Part shown: piece after piece, positions 1 through 9,180 of the stretch
Numbering within the stretch: the first letter of the stretch is position 1
How the letters are laid out: every line of letters starts with the position of its first letter
Assembly: GCA_020216745.1 (NCBI GenBank)
Contig: JAIWNQ010000275.1
Span: forward strand, 1-19,100
Length of the DNA stretch: 19,100 nucleotides
Origin: Candidatus Hydrogenedens sp.
Lineage (GTDB): Bacteria > Hydrogenedentota > Hydrogenedentia > Hydrogenedentales > Hydrogenedentaceae
Direction: 5' to 3'
The notes under the pieces: generated by a model
Databases searched by the model: none
Seen by the model: the letters and a program-made list of their open reading frames with translations, nothing else
Told to the model about the DNA's origin: nothing
Made by a program: the position numbers and the translations under genes

Positions 1-2771
1 TGAAACGTGAAGTCGCCATAAAGGTGCTCCATCCTCAGCATTCCTCAGAGCCGAGTCGTGTTTCTCGGTTCCTACGCGAGGCACAAAGTGCTGCACGACT
101 GAACTATCCTGGGATAGTGCAGATTTACGATATTGTTGAGGAAAATCAGCGGTTGGCGTTAGTGATGGAGTATGTCAATGGGAAGAATTTAGACCGCTAT
201 TTGCGTGAACATCCCAATTTATCCCTTGTAGAACGCATTGGTATTGGCGTGCAGATAGCAGAGGCATTATACTTAGCACATCAAGCAGGGATTGTTCATC
301 GAGATGTGAAACCAGCGAATATCCTTGTAGATGAAAATGGAATTGTTAAATTAACGGATTTCAATCTTGCTCGACTTAGAGATACCTCATTAACCCCACT
401 AACAGGTGAGCATAATGTATTAGGGACGCCAGCATATATGTCGCCTGAACAGTGCTTGGGTAAAGAGGCAACTCCGCAATCGGATTTATACTCATTAGGG
501 GTTGTTCTCTATTTCATATTTACAGGGAGCCTACCTTTTGAAGCGGATAATTACCTTGCTTTGATGCGACAGCATACAGACACACCTCCGACGCCAGTGC
601 GATTAATAAACCCAGACCTACCAGTAGCACTGGAAAAACTTATATCGCAATGCCTTACCAAAAATCCAGAAGGCAGACCTGCCACAGGCAAAGAAGTTGC
701 GGAACGTCTTCGTGAAATAGAAAAAGAAATTATAAAACATGAGTCAGGGGAAACACCGTTAGCCCAACAGACGATGGTCTTGAAGGAAGAAGGTGTCCCA
801 GGTCCTGAGCATACTACGCCGTTGCGTGAGATACAGCCTAATTATCCATTAACCCCGCCATCAGATAGCCAGCGACTTCAGAAAGTAGAGAATACGTATG
901 CCCGACCTGTTGATGGTTCTGGAGCAGTGGGTGATACGGTCAGAACACCACCTATGTATGCCACACCTGCTGGACAAGGGACTCCTATGACAGGTTTTCA
1001 ACCTACACCATCACCAACTTCTGGAATGAATGCACAAATACAAACCCCAACACCGACATCTGCCCCGCCCACAGGACCCGCATACACGATGACTCCTGTT
1101 CCACCGTCAGGGTCGCAATACCCTATGAACACACCTTATTCGCCAATTCCTGGAACAATGACACCTATTGAAGTAGCAACGTCCCAGGGTTCTCCTTCAG
1201 GGTTAAAAAATAACGTTCTTGTGTTGATACTTCTGCTTATCTCACTTGTGTCCTTAATGCTGAGCGGGTTTATGGTTTATACATATTACCATGGGGGATT
1301 AAATAAAGAATCACAGGAGGCAAAAACAACTTCAACAGCATTAACGGATAAAAAGAAACCTGAATATGACTACTCAAAAGTATTGTCCGATTATTTAAAA
1401 AATAGCGATGATGATAATTATCATTTTGAGGTGTATGGTGAGAAACAAGGCGAAGGCTATAAGGCATATTTTTTGGACCTTACCTCTCAGAGCTGGCATC
1501 CTGAGAAAACGGTACCTCCATTGTGGCGCCACTGGTTAACCGTAATTGTCCCTAAACAGCGGGTAAAAGATATTGGGATGATGGTTCTCACAGAAGGTTT
1601 TTCAACCAGCGAAGTCCCAATGAGTGATGTGCCACCCTATTTCATTTCCCTTGCGGTATCTACGAAATCCGTTGTTGCGATATTAGAAGGTTTTCCCCGC
1701 GACAATGTCGGATTTTATGAGACACCAACCAAGGTCACCAATCTCACACCCGTTGAATTTATAAACCGCAGTCTTCAGCAATACTTCGAAACGCACGACC
1801 CAGGTTGGATTGTATTTTGTCCAATAGTCAAGTCCATTGTAAAAGCGATGGATTCCATTCAGGATTTCTTCTTGAAAAACTTACGTTCAGAAATTCCAGT
1901 GAAGGAATTTGTTCTCTGTGGAGATGCTCCGTTCTTTGTTCCATGGCTGGTTCCTGTGGTTGACAAGCGAGTAATTGGTGTCGCTGGAATTAATAATTTT
2001 TCATTCAACATAGAACAGCAGGTAAAACGGTTCCTTCTTGACGAGATGACCCTTCCAGCCCTATTTGCAGAGATGGATGATGCGGGGATACTTGCCTTAT
2101 TTGAAACGGGAGATGGCGAACATCTTCTTCGGGTTATCGACCCTTATTATTACCGCTCCTCTTTGAACATACCCAAACTAATCATTTCATTGGGTACCGA
2201 GGCATCCAATCATCTCGGTACGTGGTCAGAACAAATGATTTCCGATATTCCTGAACCTACCTGTTGGGTCGTTTATCCCCACGTGCAAATGTCGCGGGAA
2301 TATGCATTCCTACCGCAACAAATACGCCCAAGTTACGCCTTAACTTCCTCTGTCCGCCTATATGATTTCAAGGATACCATTCAGGTGTTCTACCAGCGGA
2401 TTTTAGGACAACGCAGTATGCCCGTTTTCCGCTGGCATATCGGAACTAATGGCGAGTGCACTGTTAAAGTAGGTGAAGAAGCGGTGGAGTGTCGATTGTG
2501 GTTTTGTAGCAAAGATAAAAGAGGTGATATTTTCGATTCATCGAACAAAGACTGGAAATGCAAATTACTCACCGAATCTGCGGAAGGTACCTATAGAACA
2601 AATATCTCCCTCGTGTCTCATCAATATAACGCACTCTTTTTTGAAGTTATTTTCCCAAGCCTTATTGGGGTGCAGTTTCCACTGACCTCAAATATTCACG
2701 TTATTCCACCCAGTATCATTCGGGATACTGTTGATACCCCCTCCGATACAGAAACAGTAACACCACAATAA
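1..2771 (+). CDS. Membrane-anchored Ser/Thr protein kinase, 5' truncated
   Basis: The reading frame is already open at base 3, where K-R-E-V-A-I-K-V-L contains the VAIK catalytic lysine (bases 21-23), so the gene starts outside the window and the GTG at 24 is not its start. Numbering from that GTG, the HRDVKPAN catalytic loop is at 92-99 (D94, K96, N99). The magnesium-binding motif reads DFN (112-114) instead of DFG. The GTPAYMSPEQ activation segment follows, and the kinase domain ends near residue 235. A Pro/Thr-rich linker of about 150 residues leads to one transmembrane helix (about 398-422). The remaining 490 residues should lie outside the cytoplasm and match no domain I recognise. This is the layout of bacterial PknB-type receptor kinases: cytoplasmic kinase, one membrane span, external sensor. 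The stop codon is 5 bp from the convergent DJ-1 gene. The kinase call is secure; the signal and substrates are unknown. Confidence 0.93.
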   Translation, partial: KREVAIKVLHPQHSSEPSRVSRFLREAQSAARLNYPGIVQIYDIVEENQRLALVMEYVNGKNLDRYLREHPNLSLVERIGIGVQIAEALYLAHQAGIVHRDVKPANILVDENGIVKLTDFNLARLRDTSLTPLTGEHNVLGTPAYMSPEQCLGKEATPQSDLYSLGVVLYFIFTGSLPFEADNYLALMRQHTDTPPTPVRLINPDLPVALEKLISQCLTKNPEGRPATGKEVAERLREIEKEIIKHESGETPLAQQTMVLKEEGVPGPEHTTPLREIQPNYPLTPPSDSQRLQKVENTYARPVDGSGAVGDTVRTPPMYATPAGQGTPMTGFQPTPSPTSGMNAQIQTPTPTSAPPTGPAYTMTPVPPSGSQYPMNTPYSPIPGTMTPIEVATSQGSPSGLKNNVLVLILLLISLVSLMLSGFMVYTYYHGGLNKESQEAKTTSTALTDKKKPEYDYSKVLSDYLKNSDDDNYHFEVYGEKQGEGYKAYFLDLTSQSWHPEKTVPPLWRHWLTVIVPKQRVKDIGMMVLTEGFSTSEVPMSDVPPYFISLAVSTKSVVAILEGFPRDNVGFYETPTKVTNLTPVEFINRSLQQYFETHDPGWIVFCPIVKSIVKAMDSIQDFFLKNLRSEIPVKEFVLCGDAPFFVPWLVPVVDKRVIGVAGINNFSFNIEQQVKRFLLDEMTLPALFAEMDDAGILALFETGDGEHLLRVIDPYYYRSSLNIPKLIISLGTEASNHLGTWSEQMISDIPEPTCWVVYPHVQMSREYAFLPQQIRPSYALTSSVRLYDFKDTIQVFYQRILGQRSMPVFRWHIGTNGECTVKVGEEAVECRLWFCSKDKRGDIFDSSNKDWKCKLLTESAEGTYRTNISLVSHQYNALFFEVIFPSLIGVQFPLTSNIHVIPPSIIRDTVDTPSDTETVTPQ

Positions 2772-2776
2772 CGAGA

Positions 2777-3331
2777 TTAATACCGCACCAATGTCGCCTC
2801 TACCTTGTCGCGAATGGCTTTCCCTTCCAAAGCCTCAATGAGAGCAAGAGCAAAATCCATCGCAACCCCTGGACCTCTCCCTGTAATAATATTACCGCAT
2901 ACCACCACCGCATCATCACAAATCTCAATTTTAGGGAAGTCCTTTTTCTTTAAAAATCCAGGATACGCAGTTGCTCTCTTCCCATCCAACAGTCCATTTT
3001 GGGCAAGTATATGTGGAGCGGCACAAATAGCCGATACATACTTCCCAGAATTCGCCATATTTTTTATAAGTTGAATCACCCGTGCATTATTTGCAAGATT
3101 ATCTGCTCCAGGCAAACCTCCAGGCAAAACTACCATGTCAAACTCTTCCGTTAATACCTCATCTAAAAGTTTCTGGGCTACAAGTAATGCACCATGACTT
3201 GCATGTATTATCTTTTCCTTATCCAAACAGGCGGTTGTTACTTCAACGCCAGCACGATTTAATAAATCAATTACAGTTACAGCTTCGACTTCTTCGCAAC
3301 CTTGGGCTAACAAAACAAGAACCTTAGACAT
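2777..3331 (-). CDS. DJ-1/PfpI family protein (YajL/ThiJ-like)
   Basis: This 184-residue protein has the full length of a DJ-1/YajL family member. The family hallmarks are visible: the N-terminal strand with G-C-E-E-V-E-A (E16 aligns with DJ-1 Glu18), the VVLPGG turn at 67-72, the nucleophile elbow SAICAAP with C103 aligned to DJ-1 Cys106, and the late motif TGRGPG (150-155) before the last helix. DJ-1 relatives are cytoplasmic proteins assigned roles in oxidative-stress protection, glyoxalase III-type methylglyoxal removal and debated deglycase activity; which applies here cannot be told from sequence. The ATG is preceded by AAAGGAGG at an 8-base spacing. The gene converges on the kinase gene and diverges from the GH2 gene, so it is probably transcribed alone. 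Confidence 0.93.
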   Translation of the reverse strand: MSKVLVLLAQGCEEVEAVTVIDLLNRAGVEVTTACLDKEKIIHASHGALLVAQKLLDEVLTEEFDMVVLPGGLPGADNLANNARVIQLIKNMANSGKYVSAICAAPHILAQNGLLDGKRATAYPGFLKKKDFPKIEICDDAVVVCGNIITGRGPGVAMDFALALIEALEGKAIRDKVEATLVRY

Positions 3332-3404
3332 ACCGACAACCTCCTTTGCTTTGTTTAATTAATTATTTTACCTCTAATTTAATGGTTAATTCTAAATTTT
3401 GACC

Positions 3405-3453
3405 GACTCGTCTGACTCGTCCGACTTGTCTGACTTGTCCGACTTGTCCGACC
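3405..3453. repeat. 9-bp tandem repeat, array 1 (five units)
   Basis: Five consecutive 9-bp units (ACTCGTCTG, ACTCGTCCG, ACTTGTCTG, ACTTGTCCG, ACTTGTCCG) run from 3406 to 3450. Read as GTCYGAC separated by two variable bases, each unit is an odd palindrome, and the overlapping GACNNGTC is an even palindrome. The array lies in the divergent spacer between the DJ-1 and GH2 genes, just upstream of the GH2 promoter. Related arrays sit at 5352, 9141 and 14769. The period is a multiple of three, so the plus strand reads as Ser-Asp-Leu repeats in one frame, but no supported gene uses it. Confidence 0.9.
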
Positions 3454-3461
3454 CATTTGTT

Positions 3462-3491
3462 TTGGAAACCAACACAAAATTTAAATATAAT
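3462..3491 (+). promoter_or_regulatory. Sigma70-like promoter for the GH2 gene
   Basis: TTGGAA (3462-3467) and a perfect TATAAT (3486-3491) are separated by 18 bases, and the GH2 start codon lies about 50 bases beyond the expected transcription start. The 9-bp repeat array ends about ten bases upstream of the -35 box, so anything bound there could affect this promoter. Confidence 0.6.
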
Positions 3492-3546
3492 ACATTCTTG
3501 TTTTCAAAAAAGATACCGAACATTAGAACGTTAGAAAGGAAACCTC

Positions 3547-5337
3547 ATGAAAATGTTGCTATTCTCAACAATCCTATTTATCAGCATCTGTTTTTATATA
3601 TCTCACTCTGCAACAGCAGAGGCTATCCCACGTCCCGAACACCCACGTCCAGATATGATGCGTGAGCAGTGGGTTAACCTGAATGGTATCTGGGAATTTG
3701 CAGAAACGGACGACAATAACGCCTCATTTTTAGAGGCAAATGCTGTATTTCCAGACCGCATTCAGGTTCCATTTTGCCGAGAAAGTGAATTATCTGGGCT
3801 TAATCGCAAACAGTTTGTTCGCAATGTATGGTATCGTCGAACCATATCCGTCCCTTTTGAAAATTGGAAAGAACATCGTGTCTTATTTCATATTGGTGCC
3901 TGTGATTGGCATACACGAATCTGGTGGAATGGGAATTTATGTGGAGAGCACTTTGGCGGTAGTGCCCCTATTACCTGCGATGTAACGCCATTTATAAAAG
4001 AAGGGGAGAACGTTATCATTGTTCATGCCTTTGATGATGTTCGCACTGGTCTTCAAGCGGGTGGCAAACAATCACCCAAGCCAGAAAGTTTTGGGTGTGT
4101 CTATACTCGGACAACAGGTATCTGGCAAACAGTATGGTTAGAATTAGTTGGCACGTCCTATATCGAACGATTCAAAGTATACCCAGATATGGATAAGGGT
4201 CAAATAACCCTTCATGCTCTCTGTCGGGGCGATTTGCCAGAAGGCTTGTCATTAACAGCGGAAGCGTTTTTCAATGGTGCAAATGTGGGCAATGCAACAG
4301 TAAAATTAAATGGCGATACAGCCCAATTAGTATTACCTCTCCAAGTGGTTAACGTATGGGAGCCAGGCAAACCTGAACTATACGACCTAAAACTAACCTT
4401 AAAAAAAGGTAATGTGGTAGTTGACAGATTAAACTCCTACTTTGGGTTGCGGAAATTGACATTAGAAGGACGTAAATTTCTTATTAATGGCAAACCTGTC
4501 TTTCATCGTACCGTCCTCGACCAGGGCTTTTACCCCGATGGGATTTGGACTGCACCGACAGACGAAGAACTTCGTGCCGACATAGAACGTTCTATGCAAG
4601 CAGGCTTTAATGGGGCACGTCTTCATCAGAAAGTATTTGAACCACGTTTCTTATACTGGGCAGATAAATTAGGGTATATTGTTTGGGGTGAGTTTCCAGA
4701 CTGGCAATTCGACCATAAGAATACTGCAGGACAGTTACATTATATTAACGAGTGGCGTGAAATAGTCGAACGCGATTTTAACCATCCCGCAATTATTGGC
4801 TGGTGCCCGTTTAATGAGACACCCAAAGAAGCAATGCCTTTACAGGGAGTTATTCTTGAATTAACCCGTGCCATTGACTCAACCCGACCTGTGCTGGAAG
4901 CCAGTGGATGGACTCACGGCTACCCTAAGCCAATGCTTATCGATGCCCATGATTATGAGCAAGACCCCGTAAAATTCAAAGCCAAATGGGATACAATTGC
5001 GGATAATCCTAAAAAGCCCGATTGCTCCTATGCAGAAACACGTCCTGTCCCATTTTTCATTAGTGAATATGGTGGAATTGGCTGGAATGTGGAACAAGGT
5101 GGTTGGGGATATGGCAACAATCCGAAGACATTAGAGGAATTTTACCAGAGATTGGAAGGGCTCACAAAGGCAATTCTGGATAACCCCTACATTTTCGGCT
5201 TCTGCTATACGCAGTTATATAACATTGAGCAAGAACAAAATGGAATTTATACATACGACCGTAAACCGAAATTTGACCTTGACCGTATTCGTGCCATTTT
5301 TTCTGCAGAATCTGCCTACGAAAAATCTAATAAGTAA
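3547..5337 (+). CDS. Exported glycoside hydrolase family 2 (beta-galactosidase/beta-glucuronidase-like)
   Basis: The 596-residue product begins with a signal peptide (hydrophobic core about residues 4-20, likely cleaved near SATAEA at 21-26), so it should act outside the cytoplasm. The mature protein follows the three-domain GH2 plan: a jelly-roll sugar-binding domain (about 30-190), an Ig-like sandwich (about 195-300) and a TIM barrel (about 305-590). The acid/base glutamate is E424 in GWCPFNE, and the nucleophile is E507 in FFISEYGG. Both are where family 2 retaining hydrolases have them. The length suits the short beta-glucuronidase/beta-galactosidase type rather than the LacZ of about 1,000 residues; the exact sugar cannot be deduced. 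AGAAAGGA precedes the ATG. The gene is probably a single transcription unit with its own promoter and converges on the dehydrogenase gene. Confidence 0.92.
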   Translation: MKMLLFSTILFISICFYISHSATAEAIPRPEHPRPDMMREQWVNLNGIWEFAETDDNNASFLEANAVFPDRIQVPFCRESELSGLNRKQFVRNVWYRRTISVPFENWKEHRVLFHIGACDWHTRIWWNGNLCGEHFGGSAPITCDVTPFIKEGENVIIVHAFDDVRTGLQAGGKQSPKPESFGCVYTRTTGIWQTVWLELVGTSYIERFKVYPDMDKGQITLHALCRGDLPEGLSLTAEAFFNGANVGNATVKLNGDTAQLVLPLQVVNVWEPGKPELYDLKLTLKKGNVVVDRLNSYFGLRKLTLEGRKFLINGKPVFHRTVLDQGFYPDGIWTAPTDEELRADIERSMQAGFNGARLHQKVFEPRFLYWADKLGYIVWGEFPDWQFDHKNTAGQLHYINEWREIVERDFNHPAIIGWCPFNETPKEAMPLQGVILELTRAIDSTRPVLEASGWTHGYPKPMLIDAHDYEQDPVKFKAKWDTIADNPKKPDCSYAETRPVPFFISEYGGIGWNVEQGGWGYGNNPKTLEEFYQRLEGLTKAILDNPYIFGFCYTQLYNIEQEQNGIYTYDRKPKFDLDRIRAIFSAESAYEKSNK

Positions 5338-5351
5338 AAGAGGTTTAACCC

Positions 5352-5381
5352 CGACCTGTCCGGACCCGTCCGACTGGTCTC
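5352..5381. repeat. 9-bp tandem repeat, array 2 (degenerate)
   Basis: Three units (ACCTGTCCG, ACCCGTCCG and the partial ACTGGTCT), with one extra G between the first two, occupy the 56-bp gap between the convergent GH2 and dehydrogenase genes. The extra base creates the perfect 8-bp palindrome GTCCGGAC. The consensus is the same as at 3405, 9141 and 14769. No conventional intrinsic terminator is visible in this convergent gap. Confidence 0.75.
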
Positions 5382-5393
5382 ATAAAACTCCTT

Positions 5394-6440
5394 TTACATC
5401 CAGTCAATAGAAGCCTTTATCAACTTTCCTGCTCCAGAAGCAACCATATCAAAAGCCAAACTCGTCTGTTCAGGTGGGAAATGGTGTGTTAATATCGGTT
5501 CAATCTTAATTTTCCCCTGTCGTATTAGTTCGATGGTGCTCGGAAAGTTATACCTAAACCGCCGACACCATTGTAATTTCAGTTCACGACGTCGTGCAAT
5601 ACTAACAGGGATAGGGTCGTAATCCTTCCCAGAAATTCCCACCAGTACACATCTTCCAGCAGGTTTAGCACCATGGCAAGCAATAACAATCCCTTCTGAA
5701 CTGTTTGTGCAATCAAACGTTACATCAAACCCATGATGCTCTGTGATTTTATTGCACCAATCTATACTTTCTTGGGTCGGTTCACTGGAAATCGGAGTAA
5801 GACTTTTATGGGCACCTAATTGTATCGCAATAGCACTACGGTAAAGATTTAAATCTATTCCTGCTACCAGAGAAGCACCACTTAACAGCAATAACTGTAC
5901 AGTTAGTAGTCCTATGGAGCCGAGACCTACTACCAGTGCTGTTTCGCCAGGATGAAAGCAAGCCAATTCTACCGCATGCAAGGCAACTGCTGTTGGCTCT
6001 ACCATTGCGGAAATAGGAGCGGACATCGTATCAGGAACCGAGAAACACATCTGTGCTGGTACCGAAATAAATTCGGATAGAGCACCATCACAACCAGGTC
6101 CCCCTAAAAATTTCATAAATGGACAAACATTATAATGCCCCTTATTACAAAACTCACATTCCCCGCAAGGTATCCCTGGCTCCACTGCTACCCGTTTACC
6201 GACCAGATGTTCAAATTGCGAACCTTTAACTTCAATAACGTTACCAGCGAATTCATGCCCTAACACCAATGGTGGCGAGATATACTGGTCTCCAATTTTA
6301 CCTTCTACGTAGTAATGAATATCCGAGCCACATATTCCGACAGATTCCACCTGAACTAATGCCTCACCATCTTTTGGGATAGGTTTTGGCTTCTCAATAA
6401 TTTGTATATTTTTAGGTCCGAGCCAGCAAGCACACTTCAT
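5394..6440 (-). CDS. Zinc-dependent medium-chain dehydrogenase (sorbitol/polyol dehydrogenase-like)
   Basis: This 348-residue protein is a complete zinc-type member of the medium-chain dehydrogenase/reductase family. Catalytic zinc ligands are visible as C37 (GICGSD), H62-E63 (GHEFAG) and E148 (VEPT). The structural zinc lobe is intact with C92, C95, C98 and C106. The Rossmann motif GLGSIG lies at 172-177. An acidic residue at the end of the next strand (GIDLN, D196) suggests NAD(H) rather than NADP(H). CGSDIHYY and the overall spacing are closest to sorbitol/xylitol dehydrogenases; L-threonine or another polyol dehydrogenase is possible. The enzyme would oxidise a secondary alcohol in the cytoplasm. 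AAAGGGAAG sits just before the ATG. The gene starts 62 bp after the cotransporter gene on the same strand, so cotranscription is possible. Confidence 0.9.
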   Translation of the reverse strand: MKCACWLGPKNIQIIEKPKPIPKDGEALVQVESVGICGSDIHYYVEGKIGDQYISPPLVLGHEFAGNVIEVKGSQFEHLVGKRVAVEPGIPCGECEFCNKGHYNVCPFMKFLGGPGCDGALSEFISVPAQMCFSVPDTMSAPISAMVEPTAVALHAVELACFHPGETALVVGLGSIGLLTVQLLLLSGASLVAGIDLNLYRSAIAIQLGAHKSLTPISSEPTQESIDWCNKITEHHGFDVTFDCTNSSEGIVIACHGAKPAGRCVLVGISGKDYDPIPVSIARRRELKLQWCRRFRYNFPSTIELIRQGKIKIEPILTHHFPPEQTSLAFDMVASGAGKLIKASIDWM

Positions 6441-6502
6441 TTGCTTCCCTTTGCGTTTTATTACATATTCCTTTGTAACGAAGATTTAAGATATAGTTTG
6501 TT

Positions 6503-8980
6503 TTATCGAATGACATTCAATATAATTTCAGCACGTTCCGCAATATTAACAATGTGGTCGCTAATACGTTCTAAATGCCCTAAAACATCCAAGAACACAA
6601 CCCCAGCCTTTACAGAACATTCACCTGTATCCAAACGATGAACATGGTTCTCGGTGAAATGGTGAACAAGTTCTTGAATTTTCCCACCTGTAAAAATAGA
6701 TTTCTGTGCAGAGTCAATGTCATGCTTTTCAAATGTTTGAAATAGAAATTCCATCTGTTCATTTAATGTGTGCTGAAGTTCACGAATTTCATTCAAAGCA
6801 GATGATGTTAAAGTTAGTTCATTCTGTTTCAAGATGTGGTAAAGTTCAATAAAGGCTTCCGCATGGTCACCCAATCGTTCCGCATCGTTAACGGCATGGA
6901 TTAAAGCAGGGATTAATTTCGATTGAGACGGTTCTAATTCTTTTCGGGATAGTTCTACAAGATATTCCGTTATATCATGTTGGAGACGGTCAATTAATAT
7001 TTCGCGTTCCTGAATACGTTGGATTAACGGTTCTTTCCCTGTGCAGAACAGTTCGCATGCATCATTGATGGAGTTTTGTCCTTTGCGAATCATATATGTG
7101 ACTTCTTTTACCGCTTGTTCAAGAGCAAATAGTGGTGAATTTAAAAGTTTCGGTTCGAGATATTCAAGCACTGTTTCTCGATCCTCTCGAGTGGTTGGGA
7201 TAATCAACATGCAAAGTTTTGCATGTAAATTGACAAATGGCAGGAATAGGAGTGCATTGATAATGTTGAACAAACTATGTGCATTCGCAGCATGTCGTAC
7301 AATATTTTCTGGATGTTGAGAAAACACATTTCCTGGAGTTAACCAATCTACAAATCCTAAAAATAACGGCTGATGGTTCCAGAGTGGGACAAAGAATAAG
7401 CCAAACATAATTAATGTCCCGATTACATTAAAGAAGGTATGAGCCAACGCTGCACGCTTTGCATTACGGTTCGCACTCAATGCTGCAAGGTTCGCCGTGA
7501 TAGTCGTTCCAATGTTATCCCCGAGAATAAGCGGAACCGCTGTATAAAAATTAATGAGCCCCTGAGCACAAAGTGCTTGCACAAGACCTACCGTAGCACT
7601 ACTGGACTGAATAACACAGGTTGCTATGGTTCCAATGAGAATACACATAAGCGTTGGCACTAATGGCATGACCCCTTGGGCATCAGGGGAACAATCGAAC
7701 TTATGAAACCACTGTATAAACTCGGTACTGTAACGTAACGGTTTTAGCACATCGGACATGATGGTCAAGCCAAGAAATAATAAACCAAACCCGAGAATGG
7801 CTTGTCCGAAGGCTTTTACCTTTGCATTTTTAGGAATCCACATCATGATGAATCCGATTGCAATTGCAGGTAAGGATAATGTCTCTAACCGAAAAGCAAT
7901 CAATTGTGCCGTGACAGTCGTACCGATGTTTGCACCATAAATTACACCGATAGCCTGCTTCAATGAAAGCATCCCAGCATTGACAAAACCGACAGTCATT
8001 ACTGTAGTTGCAGAAGAGGATTGAACAAGAGCAGTGGTAATAGTCCCTGCTAACAATGCAGTCACACGATTTTGCGTCATAAATTGAAGGATGGCTTTCA
8101 ATTTGCGGTCTGCAGCTAATTGAATGCCTGACGACATCAAGGTCATCCCATAAATGAATACCGCAAGTCCACCCAGTAACGTTACTAATAGCCCCCATTT
8201 ATTCATCCCCATCACTTTGAACTCCAAAGACCTTGCATCAAATCGGTCTCTGGGGGTTATATCGGGTCGTGTATCACGAATTTCAATGGAGGCATAATTT
8301 ATTCCCGTCTCGTTCCCTAATTTCCAGGAGGTAACTGCCTTACCTTCGTCGTCAGTAAGTATATGCGTATTTTTAACCGAGGCACCTTTGGAAGAACCCT
8401 CAACACGGAAAAAGACTTCCACTCCTTTTGCAGGTGAACCATCACTATTGACCAATCGAACACCAAAAGAATCAATGGTACCTCCTGCTACCGATTCCTT
8501 TGAAGATAAAATTTTTTCTACACCACCGATAGCACGTAATCGGGCAGGTTTAACATTCGGGAAATCTGGTAACGATGCCTCTACCCAAATGTCTCCACAC
8601 CAATTCCCTAATTTTAATAATGCAGAGGCGGAACCCCCTGCATCCGTTATAACCTCTGCTTTAGGTTGGTTCGTTTTGGTAAATACAGCACCGGTATCCT
8701 CGTTAAGAACTCTGAATAAGACTCGAACACCACCAATGCCCTTTCTGCCTCCTTCACCACCAAGTAGACCTTTCTGAATTGCACTCTCTACCGTAACACG
8801 AAACGGCTGAGGCAACGTCTCACCATGCATACATACCTGATTATCACCACTTGCATATTCATCTGGCACAACCCTTTCAGGTGATAGACTCCCCGAATCA
8901 CAACCTGTAAATACAAAAATAAGAAGTGTAAAAAGGAGAATAGCCATAGAAAATACACGAAGAGAGAAAATATGAAACAT
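6503..8980 (-). CDS. Na+/phosphate cotransporter with C-terminal PhoU domain and N-terminal Ig-like lipoprotein region
   Basis: The membrane core carries the two inverted Na/Pi-cotransporter repeats, each with QSSSAT (residues 320-325 and 458-463) followed by GANIGTT or GDNIGTT, as in the NptA/YjbB family. The last 215 residues are helical and PhoU-like, with RLGDHAE and a second late match ERISDHI. The first 255 residues are unusual: a hydrophobic signal ending in VFTGC (C27, a lipobox), then two Ig-like domains of the invasin/Big type (about 55-155 and 160-255). I place the start at 8980 because AGAGGA lies five bases upstream and the product then begins as a normal lipoprotein signal. The open frame extends to an ATG at 9073, preceded by GGGGAG at a 12-base spacing, giving 856 residues. 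Expected role: sodium-driven phosphate transport at the inner membrane, with an external N-terminal module of unknown use. Confidence 0.9.
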   Translation of the reverse strand: MFHIFSLRVFSMAILLFTLLIFVFTGCDSGSLSPERVVPDEYASGDNQVCMHGETLPQPFRVTVESAIQKGLLGGEGGRKGIGGVRVLFRVLNEDTGAVFTKTNQPKAEVITDAGGSASALLKLGNWCGDIWVEASLPDFPNVKPARLRAIGGVEKILSSKESVAGGTIDSFGVRLVNSDGSPAKGVEVFFRVEGSSKGASVKNTHILTDDEGKAVTSWKLGNETGINYASIEIRDTRPDITPRDRFDARSLEFKVMGMNKWGLLVTLLGGLAVFIYGMTLMSSGIQLAADRKLKAILQFMTQNRVTALLAGTITTALVQSSSATTVMTVGFVNAGMLSLKQAIGVIYGANIGTTVTAQLIAFRLETLSLPAIAIGFIMMWIPKNAKVKAFGQAILGFGLLFLGLTIMSDVLKPLRYSTEFIQWFHKFDCSPDAQGVMPLVPTLMCILIGTIATCVIQSSSATVGLVQALCAQGLINFYTAVPLILGDNIGTTITANLAALSANRNAKRAALAHTFFNVIGTLIMFGLFFVPLWNHQPLFLGFVDWLTPGNVFSQHPENIVRHAANAHSLFNIINALLFLPFVNLHAKLCMLIIPTTREDRETVLEYLEPKLLNSPLFALEQAVKEVTYMIRKGQNSINDACELFCTGKEPLIQRIQEREILIDRLQHDITEYLVELSRKELEPSQSKLIPALIHAVNDAERLGDHAEAFIELYHILKQNELTLTSSALNEIRELQHTLNEQMEFLFQTFEKHDIDSAQKSIFTGGKIQELVHHFTENHVHRLDTGECSVKAGVVFLDVLGHLERISDHIVNIAERAEIILNVIR

Positions 8981-9097
8981 GGATTTCCTCTGCATAAAAA
9001 TCCGTTTTAATGGCAAACCCCAGACCTCTTTATTCGAAGCCCAAAAACAATTTTGGTATTTGTCTAAAATCATAAATTTTTTTTACTCCCCACGTTT

Positions 9098-9127
9098 ATT
9101 ATACAGAAAAGCAGTCTACTTAGTCAA
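9098..9127 (-). promoter_or_regulatory. Sigma70-like promoter for the Na/Pi cotransporter gene
   Basis: On the minus strand TTGACT (9127-9122) and a perfect TATAAT (9103-9098) are separated by 18 bases. Transcription would start near 9091, giving a leader of about 110 bases to the start at 8980, or about 18 bases to the alternative ATG at 9073. Repeat array 3 lies immediately upstream of the -35 box. Confidence 0.75.
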
Positions 9128-9140
9128 TCTCAAATGTTTT

Positions 9141-9180
9141 GTCCGACGTGCCTGACGTGTCCAACTCGTCTGACGTATCT
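9141..9180. repeat. 9-bp tandem repeat, array 3
   Basis: Units ACGTGCCTG, ACGTGTCCA, ACTCGTCTG and the partial ACGTATCT follow GTCCG. This is the same 9-bp period and GTCYGAC-N2 pattern as the other arrays, with two point differences. It lies in the divergent spacer between the cotransporter promoter and the first capsid-cluster gene. The rest of this 210-bp spacer is AT-rich and contains a short CCCTG/CAGGG inverted repeat near 9220. I see no convincing promoter for the capsid cluster there. Confidence 0.8.

Noticed and set aside
3405..3453. CRISPR-like repeats
   Set aside because: Units are 9 bp with only two variable bases between palindromes; there are no spacers of CRISPR length and no cas genes.
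3399..3665. Open frame translating the 9-bp array into Ser-Asp-Leu repeats
   Set aside because: It follows from the repeat period being a multiple of three, has no ribosome binding site, and overlaps the better supported GH2 gene start.
7830..8198. 122-codon minus-strand open frame
   Set aside because: It lies inside the cotransporter gene in another frame and its Cys/His-rich product looks like no protein family.
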